Shown here one piece after another: positions 48,027-58,899 of a DNA stretch of 64,000 nucleotides (positions within the stretch are counted from its first letter, which is position 1; each line of letters opens with the position of its first letter). The notes under the pieces are model-generated. The model did no database searches, was not told the DNA's origin, and worked only from the letters and a program-made list of their open reading frames with translations. The translations under genes were made by a program, and so were the position numbers. Source of the DNA: Sapria himalayana (taxonomy: Eukaryota > Streptophyta > Magnoliopsida > Malpighiales > Rafflesiaceae); assembly GCA_029783825.1 (NCBI GenBank), contig JAREIK010000751.1, forward strand, positions 1,120,569 to 1,184,568, read 5' to 3'.

Positions 48027-51000
48027 GAGGGGGAAGATAGTGGAGCAGAGGCCCCTACAAGAGTCAATCTTCTTCAGTTGTTGAATGCGATGCAGGCTGA
48101 GGTGACTCACAGAGGACTAATATATGTGGAGTTGCTGTCCAGAGGGCAGGAAATTGTTGTATTGGTAGACAGTGGGGCGACCCACAATTTTGTATCAACA
48201 AGGGAAGCAGCCCGATTCGGTTTGAAGCTCGCTAAAGATGACAGCAAGCTCAAAGACGTAAATAGTCAAGCATAAGAGACTCATAGTATGGAGAAGAACA
48301 TGGCAATTCAGATGGGGGGATTGGAAAGGTGCGATAGACTTCCATAGTGTTCCTTTGGATGATTTTGATTTTATATTAGGCAACGATTTCTTCCAAAGAG
48401 CCAAGGTAGCCTTGTTGCCGCACCCGAATGGGTTGTTGATCATGGATGAGAAGCAGCCATGCTTTGTGGCCGGCATCAGCAAGCCACCTAAGAGACCTTC
48501 AGGGGAGAAGACCTTATCTGCCCTACAACTCGTGAAAGGCCTTAGGAAGGGCGAGCACACATATGTCGCGGCTTTGATCAAGATCAAGCCGGATAAGCAA
48601 GTCAAAGTGTCAGATGCCATAGCCCCCATACTGTGGAGATTTGCCGATATTATGCCTCCCGAGTTGCCTAAGAAGCTGCCACCAAGAAGGCAGACGGATC
48701 ATCAGATAGAGCTCGTGCTAGGGTTGAGACCTCCTGCTCAAGCTTCTTATCGGATGACCCCACCAGAGTTGAGAGAGTTGCGGAAGCAATTGACGGAGTT
48801 GCTGGATGCGGGTCTGGTCCAGCCCTCCAAAGCGCCGTATGGAGCATCAGTGCTGTTTCAGAAGAAGCAAGACGGGATGCTTCGGATGTGTGTGGATTAC
48901 CGGGCACTGAATAAAGTCACGATCAAGAACAAGTATCCTATACCTTTGGCTGCGGAGCTGTTCGATCGATTGAGCAAGGCGGAGTACTTCACCAAACTAG
49001 ACTTGTGATCGGGGTATTGGCAAGTGCACGTGGCTGAAGGGGATGAGGCAAATACTACATGTCTAACTCGGTATGGAAGATTTGAATTTTTAGCTATGCC
49101 TTTTGGTTTGACTAATGCTCCCGCTACATTTTGTAACCTCATGAATGATGTCCTATTTAACTTCCTGGATTCATTCGTGGTGGTATACTTGGACGACATA
49201 GTGATCTGCAATCCGACTCTAGAAGATCACGTGGTATACCTTGAGATGGTGTTTGACAGACTGAGGCAGAACTAGTTGTATGTCAAGAAAGAGAAGTGTG
49301 AGATTGCTCAGACCGAGATCAAGTTTTTCGGTCATCCGATTTCAAAGTCCGAGATAAGGATGGATGGTGCGAAGGTGGCAGCAATTCAAGATTGGCCAGC
49401 CCCGACCAAGGTGACAGAATTTCGATCGTTCCTTGGCTTAGCAAACTATTACAAGAGATTTATACTGGGCTATTCCAAGATAGCCAGTCCTCTCACGGAC
49501 CTTTTGAAAAAAGAAAGTAAGTGGGAATGAGATGCAGAGTGCCAAACTCCTTTCCAGAAGCTCAAAGATACGATCACCTCAGAGTCGGTTTTGAGACTGC
49601 CCGATATGGAGTTGCTGTTTGAAGTGCACACGGATGCGTTGGACAGGGCCCTAGGTTGAGTGCTGGTGCAAGAGGGGAAGCCAGTAGCCTTTGAGAGTTG
49701 GAAGCTGAAGGCAGCGGAGGAAAGGAATAGCGCCCATGAGAAAGAGATGACTGCGGTCATCCATTGCCTTGAGATTTGGAAGCACTACTTGATGGGAACT
49801 CGGTTCGTAGTAGTGACTGACAATGTTGCCAACACCTTCTTCACAACTCAGAAGAAGCTTACTGCTAAGCAAGCTCGATGGCAAGAGTTCTTGGCTGACT
49901 TTGATTTTGTGTGGGTGCACAAGCCGGGTTGACACAACCAAGTGACAGATGCTTTGTTTAGAAAGGAAGTGACAAGCTATGTGGGATCGTTGAGCTCAGT
50001 GGTGACATATTTCAAACAGCAAGTTAGACTTGAAGTTGCACAAGACTCTACTTATCAAAAGCTGGTAGAGCAGGTGAAGAGCGGCACCACGAGGCAATAC
50101 TGGCTCTAGAACGAGTTGCTTTACTTCAGAGGGGGGAAGCTATATGTGCCTTCTAGCAAGCTAAGACAGGAGCTGCTGAAGAAAACATATGATACAAGAT
50201 GGGCTGGTCACCCAGGAGAGGAAAGAACTTTGGCACTGCTGGCACGGTCTTTTCTTTGGTCTAAGATGAAGGAAGATGTGCAAGCATATGTCAAGACATG
50301 CCATGTTTGTCAAGTTGACATGACCGAGCGGAAGAATGAAGCGGGATTGTTACAGCCCCTGCCCATTCCGTAGAAGCCATAGCAGTGTGTATCAATGGAC
50401 TTCTTCAGTGGGTTTCCGAAAGTAGAGGGCTTCGGATCAGTTTTGGTGGTGGTAGACAGGTTCTCCAAGTACGCTGTCTTCATCCCAGCCCCCAGTGAGT
50501 GTCTAGCTGAAGAGGTAGCGCGCATATTCTTCAGCAATGTTGTGAAACATTTTGGGATGCCTGAAGACATAGTAAGCGATCGAGATACATGGTTTACAGG
50601 CATGTTTTGGGTTGAGCTGTTCAAGATGTGGGGTACAGAATACAAGCTCTCGACTGGGAATCACCCTCAGACTGATGGTCAGAAAGAGAGAGTGAATCAG
50701 ATGCTAGAAGAGTATTTGTGCCACTTTGTGACAGACTCAGAAAAATTGGTTAGAACTTCTAGAGTCAGCTCAGTTGTTCTACAATCTGCAGCGAAGTTCA
50801 GCCACAGGTATGAGCCCTTTTGAGGTGGCAATTGGGTTCCAGCCACGTATGCCCTTGGACGTACTGGTTATAGAGCAACCTGGACGTAGTGTGAGCCCAG
50901 CTACGAACATGTTTGAAAAAGTCTCGCAAGTTATCAAAGTTTAGAGAAGGCAAGTAGATGCATGAAGAAGTATGCGGACAGAGGCAGGAGACCACTGGAA

Positions 51001-51531
51001 TTTGAGCAAGGGGAGATGGTTCTGTTGAAGTTAACTCCTCAAATCTGGAAAAAGATCAGGAATAAGTTGTTTCAAAGAGGTTTGATTTCGAAATATGATG
51101 GACCCTTTGAAGTTGTGAAGCGTATAGGGATCGCGGCCTACAAACTGAAGCTACCAGAGAGGTTGAAGCTTCACCTGATATTCCATGTAAGCTTCCTGAA
51201 GACTTATCACAGTGATCCTAGTCTTGACAGAGACAGAGTGCAAGCAAAGCGGAACCTGCCCATGATTAGAGTCGAGTTCAGCAAAGAGATTGCAAGCATC
51301 CTGCAGGATAGGAAGATGGGGAAATGGAAGAACAAGTGGACCGAATACTTAATTCATTGGGAGGTGATGCCCGTCCGTGAGGCAAGTTGGGAAAAAGGTG
51401 CTACATTATGGCAGTTTGAATATCAGATCCTTGAGTATGTGCAGTTGAAGTCAACGAGGACGTTGAATACCTCTAATGGGGGAGGGTTTGTCAGCCCCTC
51501 GACTAGAGAGCACAAGTCACGTTCAGCATGA
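48027..51531 (+). pseudogene. Chromovirus pol (protease, RT, RNase H, integrase, chromodomain; broken)
   Basis: Protease: VLVDSGATHNFVS (about 48160-48200). A frameshift lies between 48275 and 48355. [41 protein letters not shown], then FEFLAMPFGLTNAP and VVYLDDIVI, with catalytic aspartates kept. RNase H: FEVHTDAL to VTDNVANTFF. Integrase: WAGHPGEERTLALL, CHVCQ zinc finger, MDFFSGFPKVEGFGSVLVVV, GNHPQTDGQKERVN. Chromodomain-like end: WTEYLIHWEVMPVREASWE. In-frame stops lie at 49006, 49273, 49528, 49657, 49930, 50107, 50371 and 50380. A double frame change affects 50745-50945. Inactive. Confidence 0.92.
51475..51488 (+). promoter_or_regulatory. Polypurine tract
   Basis: aatgggggagggtt directly before the 3' LTR; the purine run primes plus-strand synthesis. 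Confidence 0.8.
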
Positions 51532-51922
51532 GGGCGCTGCCTTGGCCCCATGGCCTGCCTAAGGGAAAACGAGCGAGGCAAGGTTGGCTTGCTGGATTAA
51601 AGACTAGAGTTAGAGTAGGATTCTAAGTCATTATTATACTAGGATTGCCCTTGAGCACCCTATATAAAAGGGCCTGCGTGCCCACTTGGTTAAAAAAAAA
51701 AATATATATATATATATTCTGGAGTTGGATCCAGAGAATAGCATAGAGCCCCGAGATGTGGGAGCCTTTGCGAAATTGTCTTGTATTTTAGTAGCTAATA
51801 AAATATGAGTTGGGGAGAGTGCCCTGAAAGCCTGGTGTTCGATAGAATTGTGGGGCACTGGGAAGGCTGGCCTAGCGGGTTCCTAGGCGCCGCACACGAG
51901 CCAAAAAAGAAGACGTGTGATA
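51489..51922 (+). repeat. 3' LTR of the chromovirus
   Basis: Begins TGTCAGCCCC and ends GTGTGATA, where the 5' copy ends CA. The terminal CA has become TA by a C-to-T change. TATA box tatataaaag at 51661-51670. A longer (TA)n tract than the 5' LTR explains most of the 9-bp length difference. Confidence 0.92.
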
Positions 51923-52312
51923 TGTATCCTGTGAAGATCGAATTCGCGCTCCAAAGTTGATATCAATATCCCCACAAGTTGGACTACACGTCTCGTGGGT
52001 TTTGTTTGGATGTTATGTGCAACAGTCTATGACATGCATTCCCTTTTTTGTTTTGTGCAAACATTATTTAAAATTTAACAGCGACCCAATTTAATATGCA
52101 GAATTCTTCTTTGAACAGAAATATAGAAGAGCTTACTGGAAATGAACCTGAAATTATTGAAATGGTATCTGGATCATGCTCATGCTATTTTTTTAGGCAT
52201 TTATTCTTTTTTTTTCAGCTGTTTCATATCAAGTTCTAATTCAGAGCAAATCTTAATTCAATTCAAATTCTTATGAAAAAGCTCAACCAGAGTGGATAAT
52301 TTCATGTTACAG

Positions 52313-52606
52313 GATTTAGTGCTTGGTTTAGCTGATCTTCATACTCCAGAAGCTGTAGATGCGGCTGAATCCCTGGTCACTCTTGCTCATGATCACCCTT
52401 CAGTCCATTCAGCTTTTGCATGCAATAATGAAAGTTGTCTAAATATCAATGGCAACAGTAGTCCGGATGATGATCATGATGAAGGTGATTGGAAAACAAA
52501 CAATCACCATGGGAAAAGAATCATAATTGACTATGGTTCAATGGTAACTCAGGAAACCAATTGGCATGGCGGAAAGAGACGTTCGAAAATTATGGAGCTG
52601 CCTTGA
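52313..52606 (+). CDS. Terminal exon of the unknown host gene
   Basis: Acceptor ttacag ends at 52312. The exon is open in the frame dictated by the upstream exon for 97 codons, to TGA at 52604-52606. It begins DLVLGLADLHTPEAVDAAES, passes an acidic Asp/His patch (DDDHDEGDW) and ends in a short basic tail, GGKRRSKIMELP. Codon use and composition are closer to balanced than the surrounding DNA. An aataaag-like signal near 52636 could end the transcript. No premature stop occurs here, unlike two upstream exons, so whether the gene is dead or merely mis-spliced in my model is open. Family unknown. Confidence 0.5.
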   Translation, partial: DLVLGLADLHTPEAVDAAESLVTLAHDHPSVHSAFACNNESCLNINGNSSPDDDHDEGDWKTNNHHGKRIIIDYGSMVTQETNWHGGKRRSKIMELP

Positions 52607-52692
52607 ATTAGAATTTTTTTTTTCCTGTTCAAATTATAAAGAATTGTAATGCTGTGCTGCAGTTGCAATGTTTTTCTTTTCTGTTGAATTAT

Positions 52693-52812
52693 AAATGATT
52701 ATATGCATGTCCTGTGCTAGTAGCTATTCAACTCTAATCCAACTCCAATTTCAAATGATTATATGCATGTCCTGTGCTAGTAGCTAATCAACTCTAATCC
52801 AACTCCAATTTC
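52693..52812. repeat. 60-bp tandem duplication in the 3' flank
   Basis: aaatgattatatgcatgtcc starts at 52693 and 52753. The two 60-base units differ at one position (tagctattc versus tagctaatc), and a third partial unit (aaatgat) follows. It lies just downstream of the terminal exon, possibly in its 3' UTR. Confidence 0.95.
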
Positions 52813-53135
52813 AAATGATGAGGTAGTTTTTTTTTGTTTGTTGGTAATATTCATCAATAAGAATGGCCGCATTACAAACTGTAGTTATTAGTGTTTGTTT
52901 TGTCATGTGATTTTTGCTAGATGTGTTCCAAGATTTATTTGACAACAATTCAGAAGTCGTTTTTTTAACCTAAAATTGGAATGTAATCTCTATATTTGAG
53001 AGACAAGGTGTTGTGTTGCAATGGCAAGGTTGGTGTTGGGGTGTCAGGCATGGGCCAGCCTGGCTTGCTTGGACAAGTGTGTGTGTGTGTGGGCACATGT
53101 GTATAGTGAAATAGTGTAGTACACATCTGCAGTAT

Positions 53136-53137
53136 AA

Positions 53138-53172
<35 letters not shown>

Positions 53173-53212
53173 AAATATATATATATATATATATATGCAT
53201 ATATATATATAG
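53136..53212. repeat. (AAAT)n-(AT)n microsatellite
   Basis: About ten aaat units followed by about 40 bases of alternating AT. Open frames crossing it are artefacts. Confidence 0.95.
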
Positions 53213-54704
53213 CATGAGGGAATAATGCATATTGCCGGACGAGATCGACCTAGGCTAGACATGAAACATGCCTGGTCCTGTACATTGGTACCACATGCTA
53301 GTCTGTCTTAGCCCAGGCAGACTGTAGAGGGTATAGACTACGGTTGAGGCCTAGGCCTAGCTTAGCTCAATATGATCTGGGACTTTGGGCTGGGTTGGGT
53401 TTGAGGCCTAGCGTACCTCAATGTGGTCTGGGACTTTGGGCAGTTTTGGTTGGGAACTCTTGCTCTCTCACCTGAAAATATTAAAATTTTAAGATTTACA
53501 TATATATATATATAACATTATAAAAATTCATAATTTTAAATAATAATGTATATGAATATTAATGTAAAAAAATAGACTAAAATATACATGTAAATCTGAA
53601 AATATAAATGATTATAAAAAAAATACAACAAAAAGACAAATAAAATACATACTTATAAAAATAACATTATAAAAATTTAATATTTTCATGTATATTTAAT
53701 CCATTTGTAGTGTTTATGTTGAAATGTGAACTTGTATAATTTTCAACAATTTAATATTTCAATTTGTTTAAATTATTATAGATAAAATGAAAAAGTAATC
53801 AATATTTAAATATCTTGACAACTTACTTTTATTTAACGGATACATTTGTTATCTACTCCTAGTTAATTGTATACAAATATTATTCTATAAATATAATATT
53901 AATCTTCATATCTAGAGGTTTTCTAAAATTATTATACTTATTTTTTATTATATTAAAAAACCATTGATTGATTCATACAAGTAAATATGAAATTGATAAT
54001 ATTTTTTATTCATTTTATCTTAATCTCGATATCCCTAAATACAACTAAACAATAAAAAAGATATAATGAATGACTAGCATTTTATATACTTTATTTTCAT
54101 CTCAATATTAATGTTCCAAAAAAAAAAGATGTTCTTTATATTGGTTAAAGATATTAGTTATATTGCATATACACTTAAATATAAAGTATGATATGTGAGT
54201 ATATACAGACGAATATATGTTCATTATATCATAAAAAAATATTACGAATTTTTATTTAAAAAAATTGCATGTTATAATTTGATTCGTTAATTATTATTTC
54301 ACTAATTTTATTATTAAATTAGTTTGATATCACATCTGAGATTTAACATTTGAATTTCACATAAGATATGTAAAATTCTAATGCAATTTGATATATAGTT
54401 AAAGTTTTAAGATCTATTAATTTAGATTAAAAATTTTACAGTTTGCTAGATGCCCTTTTATATATTAGTATATTTTGCATTTGTCCTAATGTGTGAGAAA
54501 TTATTTTTAAGTTTAATTATGCTATTATGTTTATTATGATACATATATCTAACGTGGAAAAACTCAACTAAATAAAAAATTCTAATAATTCTTACAAAAA
54601 TACTTATTACAATATAATTATTTAAAAAGTTATCAAATATTATACTATTTCTTTTGTTATGTATCTTGTATTTTTGAAATACCCTCGACAAACACTCATA
54701 TGAC

Positions 54705-55709
54705 TAGAGGTGTCAAATGGGACGTGCTGGGCCGGCCTGACCATGCTTTCATACTGGGCCAGGCACGACACGGTTACTGTATCGTGTTGTACATCGTTCG
54801 GCATGGTTCTGTGGAGGTCAGTTTGACACGGGCCCGCGACACGAATCTGCCAGGTTTGGCCCGGTCTGGCCGAACCCCTAATATAAAAAAAATTAGGGGT
54901 TTGGCTAGAGGTGTCAAACGGGCTGGGCCGGCCCGACCCGAATTTTTTGGGCACGAGCGTGCCCACAGTGCCGGGCCAGGCACGGTTTAAAATAACCGGG
55001 CCCGGCACAGGCCGCAGGCATGGCGGGCCGTGCCTTGCCTTGCCTGGCCCGCTCGGGCTTGCCTGTCCGACTCCGAGCAGTTCGGGATACGGGGGACCGT
55101 GGGTCGGGTCGAATCAGACCCGACCCACATTCTTTTTTTGCGGGAGGGGCATCGTGGGGTCGGGCTCATGGGACACCCGACACGGGACAAACCCGTGCCG
55201 GTGTGTCGTGCCGCGGGCCAAACCGTGCTGGGTCAGGCACGGCACGACACGGGCCAGGCACGGCACGACACAGGCCAGGCACGGCACGACTTGTGCCTAA
55301 CCAGGGCACGGAATTTTTCCGTGCCGGGCCGGCCCCTGCACGGCTGAACCGTGTCGTGCCTCGTGCCGGCCCGGCCCGGCCCGGCCTGGTTGACACCTCT
55401 AGGTTCGGTTGTGCGCTGTCGCACCGCCGTGCGCCGAACTCCTAATTTAAAAAAATTAAGGTTTCGGCGCGCCCGAAATCCTAATTTTTTTAAAAATTAA
55501 GGTTTCAGCGCGCCCAAAACCCTAATTAAAAAAATAGGTTTCTTGGCTCGTATCGAGGCACCGTGCCGGGCCAGGCACGACACGGCATGATTGGTGTCAT
55601 GGTCGGGCACGACATGAGCCCGGGCACGTGAAATTCCCGTCCCGAGTCGACCCAGGCACGGTCGAATCGTGTCGTGCCTCGTGCCGGCCCGACCCGATTG
55701 ACACCTCTA
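54705..55709. mobile_element. Non-autonomous hAT nested in copy C, itself split by another hAT
   Basis: Starts TAGAGGTGTCAAATGGG and ends ATTGACACCTCTA. TSDs are catatgac (54697-54704) and cttatgac (55710-55717), 7 of 8 equal. Without the internal element (54906-55401) it is about 500 bp. It contains short palindromic units cccctaatataaa...attagggg (54885-54899) and tandem gcgcgccc/aaccctaat phrases (55463-55525). Very high GC locally. The many overlapping frames on both strands are composition artefacts. Confidence 0.88.
54906..55401. mobile_element. Inner non-autonomous hAT (496 bp)
   Basis: Starts TAGAGGTGTCAAACGGG and ends GTTGACACCTCTA, with fully conserved TIRs. Flanks ggtttggc (54898-54905) and ggttcggt (55402-55409) match at 6 of 8, both differences being C/T. 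Three 21-bp direct repeats with the core caggcacggcacgacac begin at 55234, 55255 and 55276. Confidence 0.88.
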
Positions 55710-56078
55710 CTTATGACAAGACTATCTTTAGGATGACTGACTCATTATATTTATATGTTTTTTATTTAGTATTTAGTTAGAATTATTAAAGTAGATAGTG
55801 ATACATCAAATATATTTTCATCATGACTAGTGCAAATATCAAACACTACATCATTATAATTATTGATTTTTTTTTATTTTATAATTTTATATTATAACTG
55901 GCAAACATGTCGTCATATGAATCATATGATAAGTACTCTAAAAGTATTTATACATTTAATAAATCAGTTTATGATTTTTTTTCAAATTTAAATAGAAAAT
56001 CAATAATAGTAATGTACATAGTCATATCTTTCCCCATTAATTCTTGGCGATAAATAAAGAGAGTTACTAAATCTAAGT

Positions 56079-58385
56079 TAGAGGTGTCAACTTGGCTATG
56101 TTAAGATGATACACCCTTAATTTTGGTGGCCTTTACATGCCACTTTATTTGCCAAAAATAATGTGGTTTCTTAATCAAATCATGTCATGCCAACATGGGA
56201 CTAAATGAGGCAAGCTCTACATGGCCCAATGAGCTAGTCGAGGTAGTCAGACATGCTGGGTCATGCCAAGTTAGGTGAATGCTAACTAAAACTAGCACGA
56301 CCAAGCTTGTAGTGTAAAGTAATAAAGGTTGTTGCATCATGCCTATTACAACAACAACAACCTATAGTTAGGCCCCTTGGACCTATAGCAGTGAGTCAAA
56401 GACAATGCATGGGCATTGGCCATGCCAGCAAGCCTACTTCCATTTGGTCCGGTGCCACTGGTATGCTGCCAACTTTTAATTTTTTATTTTATAAGTCATT
56501 ATATTATAGTAAACTAAAATTGTAAATGTTTAGACTGATTCATAAAAATACATTACAAAAACTAAAAATACATAGACAAATAAAAAACATTTAAAAAAGA
56601 CATTACAAGAATTTTTAAATTATGATACTAAAAATGTGAATAAAATAAAATAAAATTCGAATACCAATATAAGCTAAATAAAAGCATGTCAATCCAATAT
56701 TAGTTTATATGATTCAGATTATCACAATTCATAATCTCTATATTCTCTTTTTCATGTATATCATTATCTACTTGTATTTCTTTCAATTTATCTTGAAAAC
56801 TATTTATTGAATTCTGTCTTTTAAGTAGGACAGTGCTTCAATGATATTTGATAATTGTGGCATCTTTATATCCGAAATGACATTCATAGCTATAAAAAAA
56901 GTAGACACTAATACTATGCTATATCTTAGAGAGTCTAATAGACCACACATCATTTTAGATAGTACTGAAAATGTAAATTCATATAATTTCCACTAACTTT
57001 ATTTTATATATAGTTTGTTTTAATAAACTATTTTATATAACCAAAATATTTTCTTTTTTAATATTTTTAATGTTAGTGCAGGAAAGAAAATATTGAGAGG
57101 TTGGAGATGCAGCAATTGTATAATAATGGGGGTCCCGCTACTCGGTCAGTGGGTCATAGAAATTTTTGGAGTAAAACCTAACCCATCCGAGTGATCAGAC
57201 CAGCTCCATTTATTAATACTGAGAAACTATTATATATATTTTTCTATTTCTATTTCTTTTCTCTGCTATTTTTCTATGTGACTGTTCTTTCGTCTCTCTC
57301 TCCTCTGTGTGATTTTTCTGGCTGCTACTCACAAACTATAAGAATGTTTTGATTATAATTTGTAAACCTAAAAGCATTTTTCTGGTGAATGTAGCTAGTC
57401 GTGCTGAACGACTAGTAAACCAAGTTATTTTCTGTGTTTTTGCTGTGGTTTGTTTTCTGTCATGGTTTTGGATCATGGTTTGATATACTTATATATACTA
57501 TGGTTGTGGATATATCATTTGCTGTTTTCTTCTTCTTCTGAATCTGTAAAATTACAAACTTTGGAAGCGTAATTCCTAACACTTAATATGTCATAATTTA
57601 TAATCTCATTATGAGATAAAATGAAGCAGTAATCAATATCAAAATACCTCAATAGCTCACCCATATTCAATGAATTTCCTCATAATTTATCTCTAATTAA
57701 TTGAATTAGAAATTCATTATCTCAATATCTTTGAATATGGCGTCGATGTCAGAACTTGGAGACTCACTAAAATTATCATACTTATTTGTTGTAATATATA
57801 AATAAGTTATCTAATTATCTTAAATCTTAGTCTCTAATTCTTGTTGTTAGTTCATATAATTGGGATATATATATTTTATAGTACATTTTAACCCCTCCAA
57901 CCTTAATCTTTGGATTCATATAGGTAGCCAAATAATAAATAGGTGAAATGAATGACAAGTATTTTAAATAGTTCTTTTTAATCTTAGTAGTCATTATACT
58001 AAAATTTGGGCATTCTTTATATTTACTAAATCGACTACTAATATAACATATGTATAGAGTACAGTGTACCTAAGTGTAATGAATATGGTGAAAGTGTACA
58101 AAGTTTTATACTCCACTTTTAATTTTTACATAGTCAAATATCAAATATTAGTAGTGTTTGTGTTTTAACATAATTTAGTGAATATTGTGTATGTTTTAAT
58201 GCATGAGAAACTATTTTTATTCCTACTTATATTATTTGGTTAATTATGTGATATATACATCTAATATAAAAAATTTCACATAAGTGCTTACCTTTAATTA
58301 TTCTAACAAATATATTTATTATCATACTATTATTTGAAGTATTATCCAATATTATATTTGTGACTTTGTTACATTGCATAATTTT
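56079..58385 (-). mobile_element. hAT family-1 copy D (5' part lost)
   Basis: Starts TAGAGGTGTCAACTTGG at 56079, after octamer atctaagt, with a GC-rich end to about 56470. The hATC region at about 56870-56925 (minus) reads SIVLVSTFFIAMNVISDIK, matching copy B. The middle region is at 58020-58110 and N-terminal sequence decays out near 58350-58385, where the gypsy relic's neighbourhood begins. A solo LTR interrupts it at 57071-57581. Confidence 0.65.
57071..57581. mobile_element. Solo LTR in copy D
   Basis: 511 bp beginning TGTTAGTGCAGG and ending ATTCCTAACA, that is TGTTAG...CTAACA as in plant LTRs. It is flanked by tttaa (57066-57070) and cttaa (57582-57586), a 5-bp TSD with one C/T difference. 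A pyrimidine-rich stretch ctctctctcctctgtgtg lies mid-element, downstream of a TATA-like tattatatatattt (57228-57241). No internal retroelement sequence adjoins it, so it is probably the product of LTR-LTR recombination. Confidence 0.8.
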
Positions 58386-58899
58386 ATTGGTTAGGTGATA
58401 TCTTAAAAACTTGTTAATAAGGATAACACATCAACAGAGATCCACAAGTATATAGATCATATAAGTAGTAAAGTCGACTTTCATCTAGATATAGATATTT
58501 AGATTATCAGACAACTTTTAGGTCCATAGGTTTATTTATTTAAAATATGTGATGATATTTAAATTGCTCAACTTATATTATGTTGAACAAAGAACAAAGT
58601 TGAGGTATTATGCAATAACTCCTTACTCTAATGATATATAAGGTGGTTATCACCATTGAGCCATTCTAATGGTTGTTCCCTCATAGTTGTACCTTTGGTA
58701 TGTCACAATCGAGATAACAATTCATTCAAGCTCGAGAGTCATCCACAATTCTATACATTTTAGAAAATTTCATCAATTGCCCTTAATGGTTATTCTATAT
58801 GCACACTTTTATTTGCCGGCCTTATGTGTCATAGATACCACATATATGAGTATGCCAAAGATTATCATGATCAATTAGATAGAGTTTTGGTTAAGAATA
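58386..58899. other. AT-rich spacer
   Basis: No feature recognised. The 63-residue frame at 58687-58878 has no supporting signal. Confidence 0.4.

Larger units (their letters stand above)
46481..51922 (+). mobile_element. Ty3/gypsy chromovirus, complete but inactive
   Basis: Full structure: 5' LTR 46481-46905, primer-binding site, gag, protease, RT, RNase H, integrase with chromodomain-like C-terminus, polypurine tract and 3' LTR 51489-51922. TSD is tgtac (46476-46480) and tgtat (51923-51927), a single C/T difference. A hand alignment of the LTRs gives about 25 substitutions over about 425 columns, mostly transitions, plus a few indels. The order PR-RT-RH-INT and the C-terminal chromodomain-like segment place it in the plant chromoviruses, probably the Reina/Galadriel side; that clade call needs a tree. 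It is inserted in an intron in the same orientation as the candidate host gene. Confidence 0.93.
44429..52606 (+). pseudogene. Candidate host gene, multi-exon, decaying; function unknown
   Basis: Five exons with compatible splice phases were found by eye: 44429-44503, 45410-45556, 46115-46185, 52102-52164 and 52313-52606. Each internal boundary has AG before and GT after, and the phases join without adjustment (1+2, 1+2, 0, 0). Peptides are LWLQYQVQEQVQ; DALSHNPVFASVINPPGV; LARVRDFLELITDTVKGPQH; NIEELTGNEPEIIEM; LVLGLADLHTPEAVDAAESL. Two in-frame TAA codons (44488 and 45511) fall where CAA to TAA changes would explain them. Upstream exons are not identified. The chromovirus lies in the intron between exons three and four. 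I do not recognise the family; a glutamine-rich, possibly nuclear protein is only an impression. Confidence 0.5.
53830..56070 (-). pseudogene. hAT transposase relic (family 1), copy C
   Basis: Collinear with E and B. gatacatttgttatctactcctagttaattg (53838) matches E 34096. The segment gtgagtatatacagacgaatatatgttcattatatcataaa (54195-54240) matches B 20293-20335. The segment after the nested element (55718-56070) matches the atcatgactagtgcaaatatcaaac N-terminal block. Frames are unreadable for long stretches, and no hATC motif could be translated with confidence. Confidence 0.5.
53036..56078 (-). mobile_element. hAT family-1 copy C (right part lost at D)
   Basis: Starts with a decayed TIR TTGGGGTGTCAGG at 53036 and a GC-rich end to about 53460, interrupted by an (AAAT)n/(AT)n microsatellite. 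Family-1 interior follows in the usual order. A non-autonomous hAT pair interrupts it at 54705-55709. Copy D begins at 56079, exactly where R1 carries its own insertion. The 5' third and right TIR of C are therefore missing or lie beyond the gypsy relic. Confidence 0.6.

Noticed and set aside
47090..48629. Minus-strand frames of up to 144 residues
   Set aside because: Antisense shadows of the chromovirus gag-pol region.
54640..55445. Cluster of overlapping open frames on both strands
   Set aside because: They lie in GC-rich non-autonomous hAT elements with proven TIRs and TSDs; open frames follow from high GC content.
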